Of a DNA stretch of 64,000 nucleotides, positions 17,007-25,141 are shown in pieces; position 1 is the first letter of the stretch; every line of letters starts with the position of its first letter. The notes beneath the pieces are model-generated. The model did no database searches, was not told the DNA's origin, and saw only the letters and a list, made by a program, of their open reading frames with translations. Position numbers and translations under genes: made by a program. Source of the DNA: Agromyces mediolanus (GTDB lineage: Bacteria > Actinomycetota > Actinomycetes > Actinomycetales > Microbacteriaceae); the NCBI RefSeq assembly GCF_023715325.1, contig NZ_JAMBNX010000002.1, positions 124,001 through 188,000 on the forward strand, given 5' to 3'.

Positions 17007-18716
17007 TCAGGCGACGAGCTCGCGCATGCCCGCCTCGAGTGCGGACGCCGCAGCCGTCGCCGCGGCCCGCCGCTCGGCGACGGTGCCCTCGTCGGAGACG
17101 GCGTCGATGTAGACCTTGAGCTTCGGCTCGGTGCCGCTCGGGCGGACCATCACGCGCCCGCCGCCCGCGAGCACGATGCGCAGCACGTCCGAGGGCGGCA
17201 GCTCGCCGCCCTCGGCGAGGTCCTCGATGCGCTCCACGCGGATGCCGCCGACCTCCGCGGGCGGGTTCGCGCGGAGCCGGGCCATCACCTCAGCGATGCG
17301 GGCGAGGTCGGTGACGCGGATCGAGACCTGGGCGGAGGCGAAGCAGCCGAAGCGCTCGACGAACTCGTCGAGATGGTCGGCGACCGTGCGGCCCGCGGCC
17401 TTCAGCTCGGCGGCGAGCGCGAGGAAGGCGACCGCGGCGGAGATGCCGTCCTTGTCGCGCACCGTGCCCGGGTTCACGAGGTAGCCGAGGGCCTCCTCGA
17501 AGCCGAACACGAGGCCCGGCGCCCGGGAGATCCACTTGAAGCCCGTGAGCGTAGCCCGGAACTCCAGTCCGTGGTGGCGCGCCACGGTCTCGAGGCCGGG
17601 GGAGGAGACGATCGAGCAGGCGAGGGTCCCCTCGGGGCCCCCGTCGCCCGTCGCGGCCGCGACGGCGCGCTCGGCCGCCTGCCAGCCGAGCAGCAGGCCC
17701 ACCTCGTTGCCGGTGAGGCGCCGGTAGCCCTCGGCGGCGGTCGTATCGGGGATCGCGATGGCGAGCCGGTCGGCGTCGGGATCGTTCGCGACGATGAGCT
17801 CCGCCCCGGCCTCGCGGGCGGTGGCGAACGCGAGATCCATGGCGCCCGGCTCCTCCGGGTTCGGGAAGGCAACCGTCGGGAACGCCGGGTCGGGCTCGAT
17901 CTGGGCCGTGACGAGCGTCGGCTCGTCGAATCCCGCGGCCGCGAGCACCTTGGCCGTCGTCTCCCAGCCCACGCCGTGCATCGCCGTGTAGGCGACCTTG
18001 GGCTGGGCGGCGGGTGCGCCACCGGCCACCAGCGCCGTCGCCGCGACGTACGCGTCGACGACCGACTCGTCGGCGGTCTCGAACGCGCCGCGCGGCAGCT
18101 CGGGCACCTGCGCGGTCTCGGCGACGCGCAGGATGTGCGCGGCGATCTCGGCATCGGCGGGGGAGACGATCTGCGAACCGCCGTGCTCGCCGCCGAGGTA
18201 CACCTTGTAGCCGTTGTCGTTCGGCGGGTTGTGGCTCGCGGTGACCATGACCCCGGCGCTCACGCCCAGGTGCCGCACCGCGAACGCCGTGACGGGCGTC
18301 GGCAGCAGCCGCGGCAGCAGCACGGCGCGCACGCCGGCCCCCGCCATGATCTCGGCCGAGTCGCGGGCGAACACCGCCGAGTTCTTGCGGCCGTCGTAGC
18401 CGATCACCACGGAGGGCGACTCGCCCGGGGCCGCCTGCTCGAGCAGGTAGGCGGCGAGCCCGGCGGCCGCCTGCGCCACGAGCACGCGGTTCATCCGGTT
18501 CGGTCCTGCGGCGATCTCGCCGCGGAGGCCCGCCGTGCCGAACGCGAGCCGGGTGTCGAAGCGGTCGGCGAGCTCGGCCGCCGCCGCGCCGTCGCCGGCG
18601 CGGACGGCGTCGAGGATGCCGCTCAGCTCCTCCCGCGTCTCGGGGTCGGGGTCCTGGGCCAGCCAGGCCTCGGCGAGGGCGACGCGGGCGTCGTCGGTGG
18701 GGTGCTGCTCGGGCAT
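17007..18716 (-). CDS. Phospho-sugar mutase (phosphoglucomutase/phosphomannomutase family)
   Basis: A 569-aa alpha-D-phosphohexomutase. The active serine is Ser161 in TASHNPPNDNGYKVY. A metal-binding DPDADR loop, a sugar-binding GFEEALGY and the phosphate-binding RPSGTEPK near the C-terminus follow in the usual four-domain order. ATG at 18716 is preceded by GAAAGGA; the frame is open 14 codons further. It is closest to the PgcA/phospho-sugar mutase type with an N-terminal extension. Next to punA it could interconvert pentose-1-phosphate and pentose-5-phosphate as well as hexose phosphates; that specificity is a guess from context. Confidence 0.9.
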   Translation of the reverse strand: MPEQHPTDDARVALAEAWLAQDPDPETREELSGILDAVRAGDGAAAAELADRFDTRLAFGTAGLRGEIAAGPNRMNRVLVAQAAAGLAAYLLEQAAPGESPSVVIGYDGRKNSAVFARDSAEIMAGAGVRAVLLPRLLPTPVTAFAVRHLGVSAGVMVTASHNPPNDNGYKVYLGGEHGGSQIVSPADAEIAAHILRVAETAQVPELPRGAFETADESVVDAYVAATALVAGGAPAAQPKVAYTAMHGVGWETTAKVLAAAGFDEPTLVTAQIEPDPAFPTVAFPNPEEPGAMDLAFATAREAGAELIVANDPDADRLAIAIPDTTAAEGYRRLTGNEVGLLLGWQAAERAVAAATGDGGPEGTLACSIVSSPGLETVARHHGLEFRATLTGFKWISRAPGLVFGFEEALGYLVNPGTVRDKDGISAAVAFLALAAELKAAGRTVADHLDEFVERFGCFASAQVSIRVTDLARIAEVMARLRANPPAEVGGIRVERIEDLAEGGELPPSDVLRIVLAGGGRVMVRPSGTEPKLKVYIDAVSDEGTVAERRAAATAAASALEAGMRELVA

Positions 18717-18774
18717 CCGATGGTCCTTTCGGGGTCGGCGAAACGCCGGAGCCGCCAACAGGGCGGCGCTGGGC

Positions 18775-19602
18775 TCAGATCGCGGCGACGATGTCCGCGA
18801 GGAGCTTGGAGATCACGGGCTCGGCCTCGCGGCCCGCCTCGATGACCTCCTCATGGCTGAGCGGGGTGGTCTGGATGCCGGCGGCGAGGTTCGTGATGAG
18901 GCTCATGCCGAGCACCTCCATGCCGGACTGGCGCGCGGCGATGGCCTCGAGCGCCGTCGACATGCCGACGATGTGGCCGCCGATGGTCTTCGCCATCTGC
19001 ACCTCGGCCGGCGTCTCGTAGTGCGGCCCGCGGAACTGGCAGTAGACGCCCTCGTCGAGCTCGGGCGAGATCGACCGGGCCAGCTCGCGCAGCCGCGTCG
19101 AGTACAGATCGGTGAGATCGATGAACGTGGCGCCCTCGAGCGGCGAGTCGGCGGTGAGGTTGATGTGGTCGCTGATCAGCACGGGCGTGCCCGGCTTCCA
19201 GTGCGACTTGATGCCGCCGGCGCCGTTCGTGAGGATCATCGTCTTCGCGCCGGTCGCGGCGGCGGTGCGCACCGAGTGCACGACGCGGCGCACGCCGTGG
19301 TTCTCGTAGTAGTGGGTGCGCGCCCCGATGACGAGCGCCCGCTTGCCGTTCGGCAGCAGCACCGAGCGGAGCGTGCCGACGTGACCCTCGAGCGCGGGCT
19401 TCGAGAAGCCGGGCACCTCGGTCGCGGGGATCGTGTGCGTCGTCTCGCCGATGATCTCGGCGGCCTTGCCCCAGCCGGAGCCGAGGGTGAGGGCCAGGTC
19501 GTGCCGGGCGATCCCGGTGAGCTCGGCGATGCGGTCGGCCGCCTGCTGGGCCACCACGAAGGGGTCGGCGGCGGGGTCGTCGAGGGGGTTCTGCTCGGTC
19601 AT
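18775..19602 (-). CDS. punA: Purine nucleoside phosphorylase
   Basis: A 275-aa trimeric-type PNP splitting inosine, guanosine and deoxy forms with phosphate. Features: LTLGSGWG phosphate loop near 39, GARTHYYENHG near 93-103, TNGAGGI and the GPHYETPAEV segment with the substrate-binding Glu. ATG at 19602 follows a leaderless promoter. It lies upstream of the phospho-sugar mutase on the same strand with about 58 nt between, so both are probably one transcript handling ribose-1-phosphate. Confidence 0.95.
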   Translation of the reverse strand: MTEQNPLDDPAADPFVVAQQAADRIAELTGIARHDLALTLGSGWGKAAEIIGETTHTIPATEVPGFSKPALEGHVGTLRSVLLPNGKRALVIGARTHYYENHGVRRVVHSVRTAAATGAKTMILTNGAGGIKSHWKPGTPVLISDHINLTADSPLEGATFIDLTDLYSTRLRELARSISPELDEGVYCQFRGPHYETPAEVQMAKTIGGHIVGMSTALEAIAARQSGMEVLGMSLITNLAAGIQTTPLSHEEVIEAGREAEPVISKLLADIVAAI

Positions 19603-19608
19603 CCCACC

Positions 19609-19614
19609 ATGCTA
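19609..19614 (-). promoter_or_regulatory. Leaderless -10 element of punA
   Basis: On the minus strand TAGCAT, six bases (GGTGGG), then ATG at 19602. Confidence 0.65.
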
Positions 19615-19674
19615 ATCAGCACGGGAGGGCCGTGGCATCCGCCTGCTCGTTTGCTGCCCTTTCGCGGCCTGCGC

Positions 19675-19680
19675 CAGAAT
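19675..19680 (+). promoter_or_regulatory. Leaderless -10 element of the quinone dehydrogenase gene
   Basis: CAGAAT (T1 replaced by C), seven bases, then ATG at 19688. Divergent from the punA promoter within 85 bp. Confidence 0.4.
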
Positions 19681-19687
19681 GTTGAGC

Positions 19688-21118
19688 ATGGCCTATGAAT
19701 TCGAGCGCACCCAGAGAATCGCTGTCCTCGGAGGCGGTCCCGGCGGGTACGAGGCGGCGCTCGCCGCCGCGCAGCTCGGCGCCGAAGTCACGCTCATCGA
19801 ACGGGCCGGCGTCGGCGGCTCCGCGGTGCTCACCGACGTCGTGCCGTCGAAGTCGCTCATCGCGACCGCCGAGGCGTCGAACGCGGTGAAGGAAGCCGCC
19901 GACCTCGGCGTGCAGTTCTACGCGAAGGGCGAGTCCGAGAAGGCCGTGAAGCCGAGGGTCGCGATCAACCTGGCGGCCGTGAACAAGCGCCTGCTCGGCC
20001 TCGCCGCCCAGCAGTCGGAGGACATGCGCTCGAACCTCATCGAAGCGGGCGTGCACCTCGTGCAGGGGGAGGGGCGCCTCGACGGCGCGAACGCCGTCAT
20101 CGTCTCGACCTCGAAGGGCGGCACCGATTTCGACCGCATCGAGGCCGACACCCTCGTCATCTCGGTCGGCGCGACCCCGCGCGTGCTGCCGACCGCGGTG
20201 CCCGACGGCGAGCGCATCCTCACCTGGACGCAGCTCTACCACCTGCAGCAGATCCCCGAGCACCTCATCGTCGTCGGTTCCGGCGTGACGGGGGCGGAGT
20301 TCGCCTCGGCGTACCGCGCGCTCGGCGCGAAGGTGACGCTCATCTCCAGCCGCGACCAGGTGCTGCCCGGCGAGGACGCCGACGCCGCGGCGGTCATCGA
20401 GAAGGTCTTCACCCGCAACGGCATGAAGGTCATGAACAAGTCCCGCGCCGAGTCCGTGGTGCGCGACGGCGACTCGGTCGTCGCAACCCTCACCGACGGG
20501 CGCGAGGTGCGCGGCTCGCACTGCCTCATGGCCGTCGGCTCGGTGCCGAACACGCACGGCATCGGCCTCGAGGAGGCCGGCGTGCAGCTCACCGAGTCCG
20601 GGCACATCCGGGTGAACCGGGTCGCCCGCACCTCGATGCCGAACATCTACGCCGCCGGCGATTGCACGACCTTCCTGCCGCTCGCCTCCGTCGCGTCGAT
20701 GCAGGGCCGCACGGCCGTGTTCCACGCGATGGGCGACGTCGTGAACCCGCCCGAGAACCGCAACATCACCTCGAACATCTTCACCCAGCCGGAGATCGCG
20801 ACCGTCGGCTGGACGCAGAAGGAGATCGAGGAGGGCGTCGTCCCCGGAACCGTCTACAAGCTGCCGCTCGCCTCCAACCCGCGGGCGAAGATGATGGGCA
20901 TCCGCGACGGCTTCGTGAAGCTCTTCGCCTCGGCCGGGTCCGGCGCGATCATCGGCGGCGTGATCGTCGCGCCGAAGGCCTCGGAGCTGATCTTCCCGCT
21001 CGCGCTCGCCGTGGAGCACCGCCTCACGGTCGACCAGTTCGCCGAGGCGTTCCCGGTGTACCCCTCGCTCTCGGGGTCGCTCACCGACGCGGCCCGCGCG
21101 ATGCACGTCGTGCGCTGA
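19688..21118 (+). CDS. NAD(P)H-quinone dehydrogenase of the dihydrolipoamide-dehydrogenase fold (LpdA-type)
   Basis: A 476-aa FAD-dependent pyridine nucleotide oxidoreductase. FAD motif VLGGGPGGYEAAL (13-25), NAD motif VVGSGVTGAEFASAYRALG near 198, and a C-terminal dimerisation domain. The position of the redox disulfide (GGTCxxxGCxPSK in lipoamide dehydrogenases) reads GGSAVLTDVVPSKS (43-56), with no cysteine, so it cannot act on lipoamide. The Mycobacterium tuberculosis LpdA protein (Rv3303c), a quinone reductase, lacks the same pair. ATG at 19688 fits a leaderless start; an ATG three codons earlier is the alternative. Confidence 0.9.
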   Translation: MAYEFERTQRIAVLGGGPGGYEAALAAAQLGAEVTLIERAGVGGSAVLTDVVPSKSLIATAEASNAVKEAADLGVQFYAKGESEKAVKPRVAINLAAVNKRLLGLAAQQSEDMRSNLIEAGVHLVQGEGRLDGANAVIVSTSKGGTDFDRIEADTLVISVGATPRVLPTAVPDGERILTWTQLYHLQQIPEHLIVVGSGVTGAEFASAYRALGAKVTLISSRDQVLPGEDADAAAVIEKVFTRNGMKVMNKSRAESVVRDGDSVVATLTDGREVRGSHCLMAVGSVPNTHGIGLEEAGVQLTESGHIRVNRVARTSMPNIYAAGDCTTFLPLASVASMQGRTAVFHAMGDVVNPPENRNITSNIFTQPEIATVGWTQKEIEEGVVPGTVYKLPLASNPRAKMMGIRDGFVKLFASAGSGAIIGGVIVAPKASELIFPLALAVEHRLTVDQFAEAFPVYPSLSGSLTDAARAMHVVR

Positions 21119-21170
21119 CGCCGCCGCCGCCCGCACCCTCCCTCACCCCCTCCCACCTTCACCCCCCTGA

Positions 21171-21260
21171 CACAACTCAGGAACATCTGGCAGTTATGCG
21201 GGTCGTGGATCCGCGTCGGGCCCGGGTTCTCGCGGATCGCGCGGGTGGGCTTCCTGAGTT
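21171..21260 (+). repeat. Dispersed palindromic element, copy B (upstream of the DUF559-like gene)
   Basis: Starts with CACAACTCAGGAAC and continues ATCTGGCAGTTATG; ends with TTCCTGAGTT (21251-21260). The right end is less well kept than in copies A and C. An internal inverted repeat GATCCGCG/CGCGGATC is present. It is oriented opposite to copy C, with which it shares 27 of 28 terminal bases. Confidence 0.9.
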
Positions 21261-21404
21261 CTCTCAGGCGCGGGCGCGGGCGCGGCCGCGGGCGGGCGCG
21301 GCGCGCGGATGGCTCGTCCTCCACACGGCAGGCCTTCGTCGAGTCATCCCCGTTCCTGAGCCGTACCGCCGTCCGCGGCGGCGGGGCCGGAGACCATGTG
21401 AGGC

Positions 21405-22316
21405 GTGGAACGGCGTCTCGTCATGGCAATCACCGCGCTCGGCGGTATCGCCTGCCGCAGCGAGCTTCTCGACCGAGGCTTCCGCGACGTGCAGTTCGCG
21501 GCGGCCGTTCGGGGCGGGGCGGTCCTCCGGATCCGCCGCGGCTACTTCGCGACGCCCGCCGCGCCGCTCGACGGGCGGGTCGCGGTCCGGCTCGGCGGCC
21601 GGGTCGGATGCCTGAGCGCGCTGCGGAGCTACGGGCTCTGGGGCGGCTTCCGCGACGAGGCGACGCACATCACGCTCCCGCGGAACGCGTCCAGGCTCCG
21701 ATGGCGCAGCGACGACGACGGCGGGATGCGCGCCGACCGGTATCCTGCCCGGCCGTGCCGGGTGCACTGGCGCGACCGCCCCGTGCTGCGGAGGCCGTCG
21801 CGCGCGTCGAGCTGGCGCGTCGAACTGCACGAGGCGCTCTCGGATGCCGCGGGGTGCGCGCCGCGCGCGGACGTGCGCGCGGCGTTCGAGTCGGCGGTCG
21901 CCGCCGGGGCGCTCCGGCTCTCGACCGCGCAGACCCTGCTCGATGCGAGTTGGTCGCGCGAGCGGGCGCCGATGACCCTGCTCGCCGGTTCGGGTTCGGG
22001 CGCCGAGTCCCACCTCGTCGAGATCCTGCTCGCACTCCGAGTGGCGTTCGTCCAGCAGGTCGAGTTTCCGGGGGTGGCCCGGGTCGACGCCCTCGTGGAG
22101 CGGTGCCTGGTCATCGAGGTCGACGGCTATCGCTACCACGCCGCCGAGCCGCAGTTCGAGGCCGATCGGCGCCGGGACGCCAGGCTGCTCGCGCTCGGCT
22201 ACCCGGTGCTGCGGCTGCCCGCGCGCACCGTGGTGGAGCAGCCGGAGCTCGCGACCCGGCTGATCGTCGAGGCTCTCGCGACGGTTCGCCGGGCCCGCCT
22301 CCCGCGCCGACGGTAG
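21405..22316 (+). CDS. AbiEi/DUF559-like protein with a PD-(D/E)XK nuclease-type C-terminus
   Basis: A 303-aa protein that I recognise only by architecture. The N-terminus (about 8-50: ITALGGIACRSELLDRGF...RIRRGYFA) resembles the winged-helix start of AbiEi-type proteins. The C-terminus (about 198-285) has the Vsr/DUF559 pattern: E201 in SGAESHL, D228 in RVDAL, E238 and D240 in VIEVDGYRYH, then DRRRDARLLALGYPVLRL. GTG at 21405 is the longest plausible start; ATG at 21423 is an alternative. It stands alone between inverted copies B and C of a palindromic element. Arg-rich composition. An antitoxin, a repair nuclease or a repeat-associated nuclease are all possible. Confidence 0.75.
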   Translation: MERRLVMAITALGGIACRSELLDRGFRDVQFAAAVRGGAVLRIRRGYFATPAAPLDGRVAVRLGGRVGCLSALRSYGLWGGFRDEATHITLPRNASRLRWRSDDDGGMRADRYPARPCRVHWRDRPVLRRPSRASSWRVELHEALSDAAGCAPRADVRAAFESAVAAGALRLSTAQTLLDASWSRERAPMTLLAGSGSGAESHLVEILLALRVAFVQQVEFPGVARVDALVERCLVIEVDGYRYHAAEPQFEADRRRDARLLALGYPVLRLPARTVVEQPELATRLIVEALATVRRARLPRRR

Positions 22317-22368
22317 CCCGCACCGACGGTAGCCCGGCACCGGCTGCTCGCGGCATCCTGCGCGCCCG

Positions 22369-22461
22369 CACAACTCAGGAACGCACTTCGCCCGACCCGC
22401 GAGATCGCGGGCCGGGCGAGATGTCTCGCGGTCCATAACCGCCAGATGTTCCTGAGTTGTG
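22369..22461 (-). repeat. Dispersed palindromic element, copy C (downstream of the DUF559-like gene)
   Basis: A 93-bp element with perfect 14-bp inverted termini (22369-22382 and 22448-22461). Read on the minus strand it begins CACAACTCAGGAAC-ATCTGGC-GGTTATG, matching copy B at 27 of 28 bases. The inner part has the stem CCCG..GAGATCGCGGGCCGGGCGAG. Confidence 0.95.
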
Positions 22462-22489
22462 CGAGGGGGTGCGAGGGGTGCGAGCGAGG

Positions 22490-23995
22490 TCAGGGCCGGT
22501 CGGGCTCGACGGCGGGGATCGACCCCGTGGGCACGATCCTCACCTCGGAGCCGTCCTTGTCGATGAGCTTGCCGCCGACGTAGTAGTCGCCCTCCTCGAG
22601 CGCGGTGAGCGCTTCTTCGGGCACGAGCCGGGTCGGGGCCGCCACGAACGTCGAGCGGTCGCCGCGCGAGTTCGAGCGCCGCACGACGTGGTTGAACAGC
22701 ACGTTCAGCAGCACGGCCATGATCGTCGCCGAGCTGATGCCGGAGTGGAAGATGATCTGGAACCACGTCGGGAACGCGTCGTAGAACGTCGGCAGCACGA
22801 CCGGCAGCATGCCGAAGGCGAGCGAGATCGCGACGATGATGAGGTTGAGGTTGTTCTTGTAGTCGACCTTCGAGAGGGTCGCGATGCCGCTCGCGGCGAC
22901 GGTTCCGAACAGCGCCACGCCGACGCCGCCGAGCACGGGCGTCGGGACGGCCGCGACGATCCGTCCGAGCACGGGCAGCACGCCGAGGAGCACGAGCACG
23001 ACGCCGCCCGCAGCGACGACGTAGCGGCTCTTGACGCGCGTGATGGCGACGAGTCCGACGTTCTGCGCGAACGCGCTCTGCATGAACGAGTTGAAGACCG
23101 GCGAGACGGCGCTCGAGAGCATGTCGGCGCGGAGGCCCGCCGCGATCCGCTTGGAATCGACCTTCGTTCCGACGACCTCGCCGACGGCGAGGATGTCCGC
23201 GGTCGTCTCGGTGAAGGTGACGAGCACGACGATGAGCATCGAGATGATCGCCGCGGGCTCGAAGGTCGGCAGGCCGAACTGGAACGGCGTCGGCACGGCG
23301 AAGATCGGCCCCTCGAGGGCGCCCGCGAAGTCGACGCGGCCGAACGCGGCGGCGACGACGGTCGCGAGCACGAGCGAGATCAGGATGGCGAGGCGAGCGA
23401 GCGCCGGGGTGCCGAACTTCGTCAGCAGCACCATGAGGAGCAGGGCGATGCCCGCGAGGCCGAGGTTCGCCGGGTCGCCGAAGTCGGGCGCCCCGGCGCC
23501 GCCCATCGCCCAGGTCCCGGCGACCGGGATCAGGGTGAGGCCGATCGAAGTGATCACGACGCCGGTGACGACGGGCGGGAAGAACTTCACGATCATCGCG
23601 AAGAACGGGGCGATGATGATGCCGATCACGGCGGAGGCGATGATGGCGCCGAACACCGCCGGCAGCCCGCCGCCCCCGGAGAGGATCGCGAGCATCGTGG
23701 CGACTCCCGCGAAGGAGACGCCCTGCACGAGCGGCAGCTGCGAGCCGAAGAACGGGACGCCGATGGTCTGCAGGATCGTGGCGAGGCCGCCGATGAAGAG
23801 CGCGCACGCGATCAGCACGCCGATCTCGAGTTGGCTGAGGCCGGCGGCCTGCCCGATGACGAGCGGCGGGGCGATGATGCCGCCGTACATTGTGAGCACG
23901 TGCTGCAGCCCGTAGGCGAAGGTCGGGCCGAGTCCGAGCTTCGTGTCTTCGGGCCTGGCGGGGGCGGGCTTCGCGCCCGATCGTGTGCGTCCCAT
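22490..23995 (-). CDS. NCS2 family xanthine/uric acid-type permease
   Basis: A 501-aa nucleobase:cation symporter with about 12-14 membrane segments. The NAT signature appears as QNVGLVAITR, preceded by TFTETTADILAVGEVVG with the conserved Glu of the substrate site, as in xanthine and urate carriers (XanQ/UacT/PucJ) rather than uracil carriers. ATG at 23995 is chosen from AGAGGA five bases upstream; a further in-frame ATG at 24127 would add 44 residues of low-complexity sequence and overlap the operator. A palindrome at 24122-24136 probably controls it. The C-terminal 60 residues are polar and cytoplasmic. Confidence 0.9.
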   Translation of the reverse strand: MGRTRSGAKPAPARPEDTKLGLGPTFAYGLQHVLTMYGGIIAPPLVIGQAAGLSQLEIGVLIACALFIGGLATILQTIGVPFFGSQLPLVQGVSFAGVATMLAILSGGGGLPAVFGAIIASAVIGIIIAPFFAMIVKFFPPVVTGVVITSIGLTLIPVAGTWAMGGAGAPDFGDPANLGLAGIALLLMVLLTKFGTPALARLAILISLVLATVVAAAFGRVDFAGALEGPIFAVPTPFQFGLPTFEPAAIISMLIVVLVTFTETTADILAVGEVVGTKVDSKRIAAGLRADMLSSAVSPVFNSFMQSAFAQNVGLVAITRVKSRYVVAAGGVVLVLLGVLPVLGRIVAAVPTPVLGGVGVALFGTVAASGIATLSKVDYKNNLNLIIVAISLAFGMLPVVLPTFYDAFPTWFQIIFHSGISSATIMAVLLNVLFNHVVRRSNSRGDRSTFVAAPTRLVPEEALTALEEGDYYVGGKLIDKDGSEVRIVPTGSIPAVEPDRP

Positions 23996-24121
23996 TGGTT
24001 CCTCTGCTGTCGGTTGCGGTTGATGCGGTTTCGCATGTGTCTTCACCGGAGCCGTGTGGGGAACGGCCCGAGGTGGCAGGGTGCACCGACGTGAGGTCGG
24101 CGACGCTGCCGAAGGATGAGC

Positions 24122-24136
24122 TTCCATAATATGGAA
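24122..24136 (-). promoter_or_regulatory. Operator palindrome of the purine permease
   Basis: TTCCATA-A-TATGGAA: 7-bp arms around one base. On the minus strand its centre reads TATTAT, a good -10 hexamer, so a bound regulator would cover the promoter. The form resembles sites of IclR-type regulators; no regulator gene of that kind is in the window. Confidence 0.55.
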
Positions 24137-24272
24137 AGCTGATTCCAGTTAGTGAGAAGAGTGAAGCACTCGGCTTTCGGGCTGTCAAGGGATGCCGAAG
24201 GGATTGTCGATCGGATCGTCGATCGGACTGTCGATCGTCCATGAGTCGAGCGCCGCCGGCTTGCAATGCTTT

Positions 24273-24290
24273 CCCATATGGGCATATGAT
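24273..24290 (+). promoter_or_regulatory. arsR promoter with adjacent palindrome
   Basis: The perfect palindrome CCCATATGGG (24273-24282) directly precedes the -10 element TATGAT (24285-24290), which lies six bases before ATG 24297. The layout suits autoregulation by the ArsR protein. Confidence 0.55.
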
Positions 24291-24296
24291 GCGGGA

Positions 24297-24638
24297 ATGG
24301 CCCGTGCAGCGACCACCTCCGACGTCTTCAATGCGATCGCCGAACCGCAGCGACGAGACATCCTGATGCTGCTCCGCGCCGGTGAGCGCCCTGCGACCTC
24401 CATCGCCGAGGCGCTCGGCTTGAGCCAGCCCGGGGCGTCGAAGCACCTCCGCGTGCTGCGGGAGGTCGGGCTCGTGCACGACCGGCGGGACGGCAGACAG
24501 CGCGTCTACGCGCTCGACGCGCGCGGCCTCGAGCCCGTGCACGAGTGGGCAGGCGGCTTCGAGCAGTTCTGGAACGAGAGCTTCGAGCGGCTCGACGCGT
24601 ACGTGCAGGACCTCACGCAGAACAGGAGCGCGGAATGA
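24297..24638 (+). CDS. ArsR-family transcriptional regulator
   Basis: A 113-aa winged-helix repressor. The helix-turn-helix is clear: FNAIAEPQRRDILMLL (11-26), then TSIAEALGLSQPGASKHLRVLREVGLV (34-60), and a wing DRRDGRQRVYAL. There are no metal-binding cysteines, so it is not a metal sensor of the classical type. ArsR proteins of this kind are usually paired with an AHSA1/SRPBCC protein, as here: the next gene starts inside its stop (ATGA). Probably represses its own operon. Confidence 0.9.
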   Translation: MARAATTSDVFNAIAEPQRRDILMLLRAGERPATSIAEALGLSQPGASKHLRVLREVGLVHDRRDGRQRVYALDARGLEPVHEWAGGFEQFWNESFERLDAYVQDLTQNRSAE

Positions 24639-25141
24639 CGGACGACGCGGCGACGAACGGTGCGGAGTCGGCCACGGCCGACCGCGAGATCGTGATCACC
24701 CGGGTGATCGACGCCCCGAGGGACCTCGTGTTCGAGGCCTTCACCGAGGTGCGGCATCTCGCGCAGTGGTGGGGCCCGCACGGCTTCACGACGACCACAC
24801 GCTCCTTCGAGTTCCGCGAGGGCGGGGTCTGGGCGTTCGTGATGCACGGGCCGGACGGCACCAAGTACCCAGAGTGGATCACCTGGACCGAGATCGTCGC
24901 GCCCGAGCGCATCGCCATGCTCCACGGCGAGCACGACGGCGATCCCGACGCCTTCGAGTCCGTGCTGAGCTTCGAGCAGCGCGGGGAGTCGACCGCGGTC
25001 CGGATGCTGACGGTGTTCCCGAGCCGGGAGCTGCGGGATGCCGCGATCGAACGGCACGGCGCGATCGAGGGCGGGCGACAGACGCTCGCCGAGCTCGCAG
25101 CCTACGTCGAACGCCGGCTCCGAACGCCGGGGGTGCGCTGA
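24635..25141 (+). CDS. SRPBCC (AHSA1-like) domain protein
   Basis: A 168-aa START/Bet v1-fold protein: ITRVIDAPRDLVFEAFTEVRHLAQWWGPHGF at about 26-56 is the family N-terminal block, with the helical C-terminus ending in LAELAAYVERRL. It binds an unknown small hydrophobic ligand or acts as a co-factor of the ArsR regulator; such pairs are common and mostly uncharacterised. ATGA overlap upstream and TGATG overlap downstream place it in a three-gene operon. Confidence 0.88.
   Translation: MTDDAATNGAESATADREIVITRVIDAPRDLVFEAFTEVRHLAQWWGPHGFTTTTRSFEFREGGVWAFVMHGPDGTKYPEWITWTEIVAPERIAMLHGEHDGDPDAFESVLSFEQRGESTAVRMLTVFPSRELRDAAIERHGAIEGGRQTLAELAAYVERRLRTPGVR

Larger units (their letters stand above)
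23996..24296. other. Divergent control region between the purine permease and arsR genes
   Basis: About 300 bp without a gene. It holds a leader of roughly 110 nt for the permease, the palindrome TTCCATA-A-TATGGAA, an AT-rich stretch, a GATCG-repeat segment (around 24200-24240: CGATCGGATCGTCGATCGG), and the CCCATATGGG palindrome with the leaderless arsR promoter. Confidence 0.6.

Noticed and set aside
21405-22461. Complete insertion sequence or transposon
   Set aside because: No transposase motif, no target-site duplication that I can see, and each flanking repeat is palindromic on its own; cassette-like but not a standard IS.
21264-24542. 1092-codon open frame antisense to the DUF559-like and permease genes
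   Set aside because: Arg-rich low-complexity translation spanning several real genes and a repeat element; a composition artefact.
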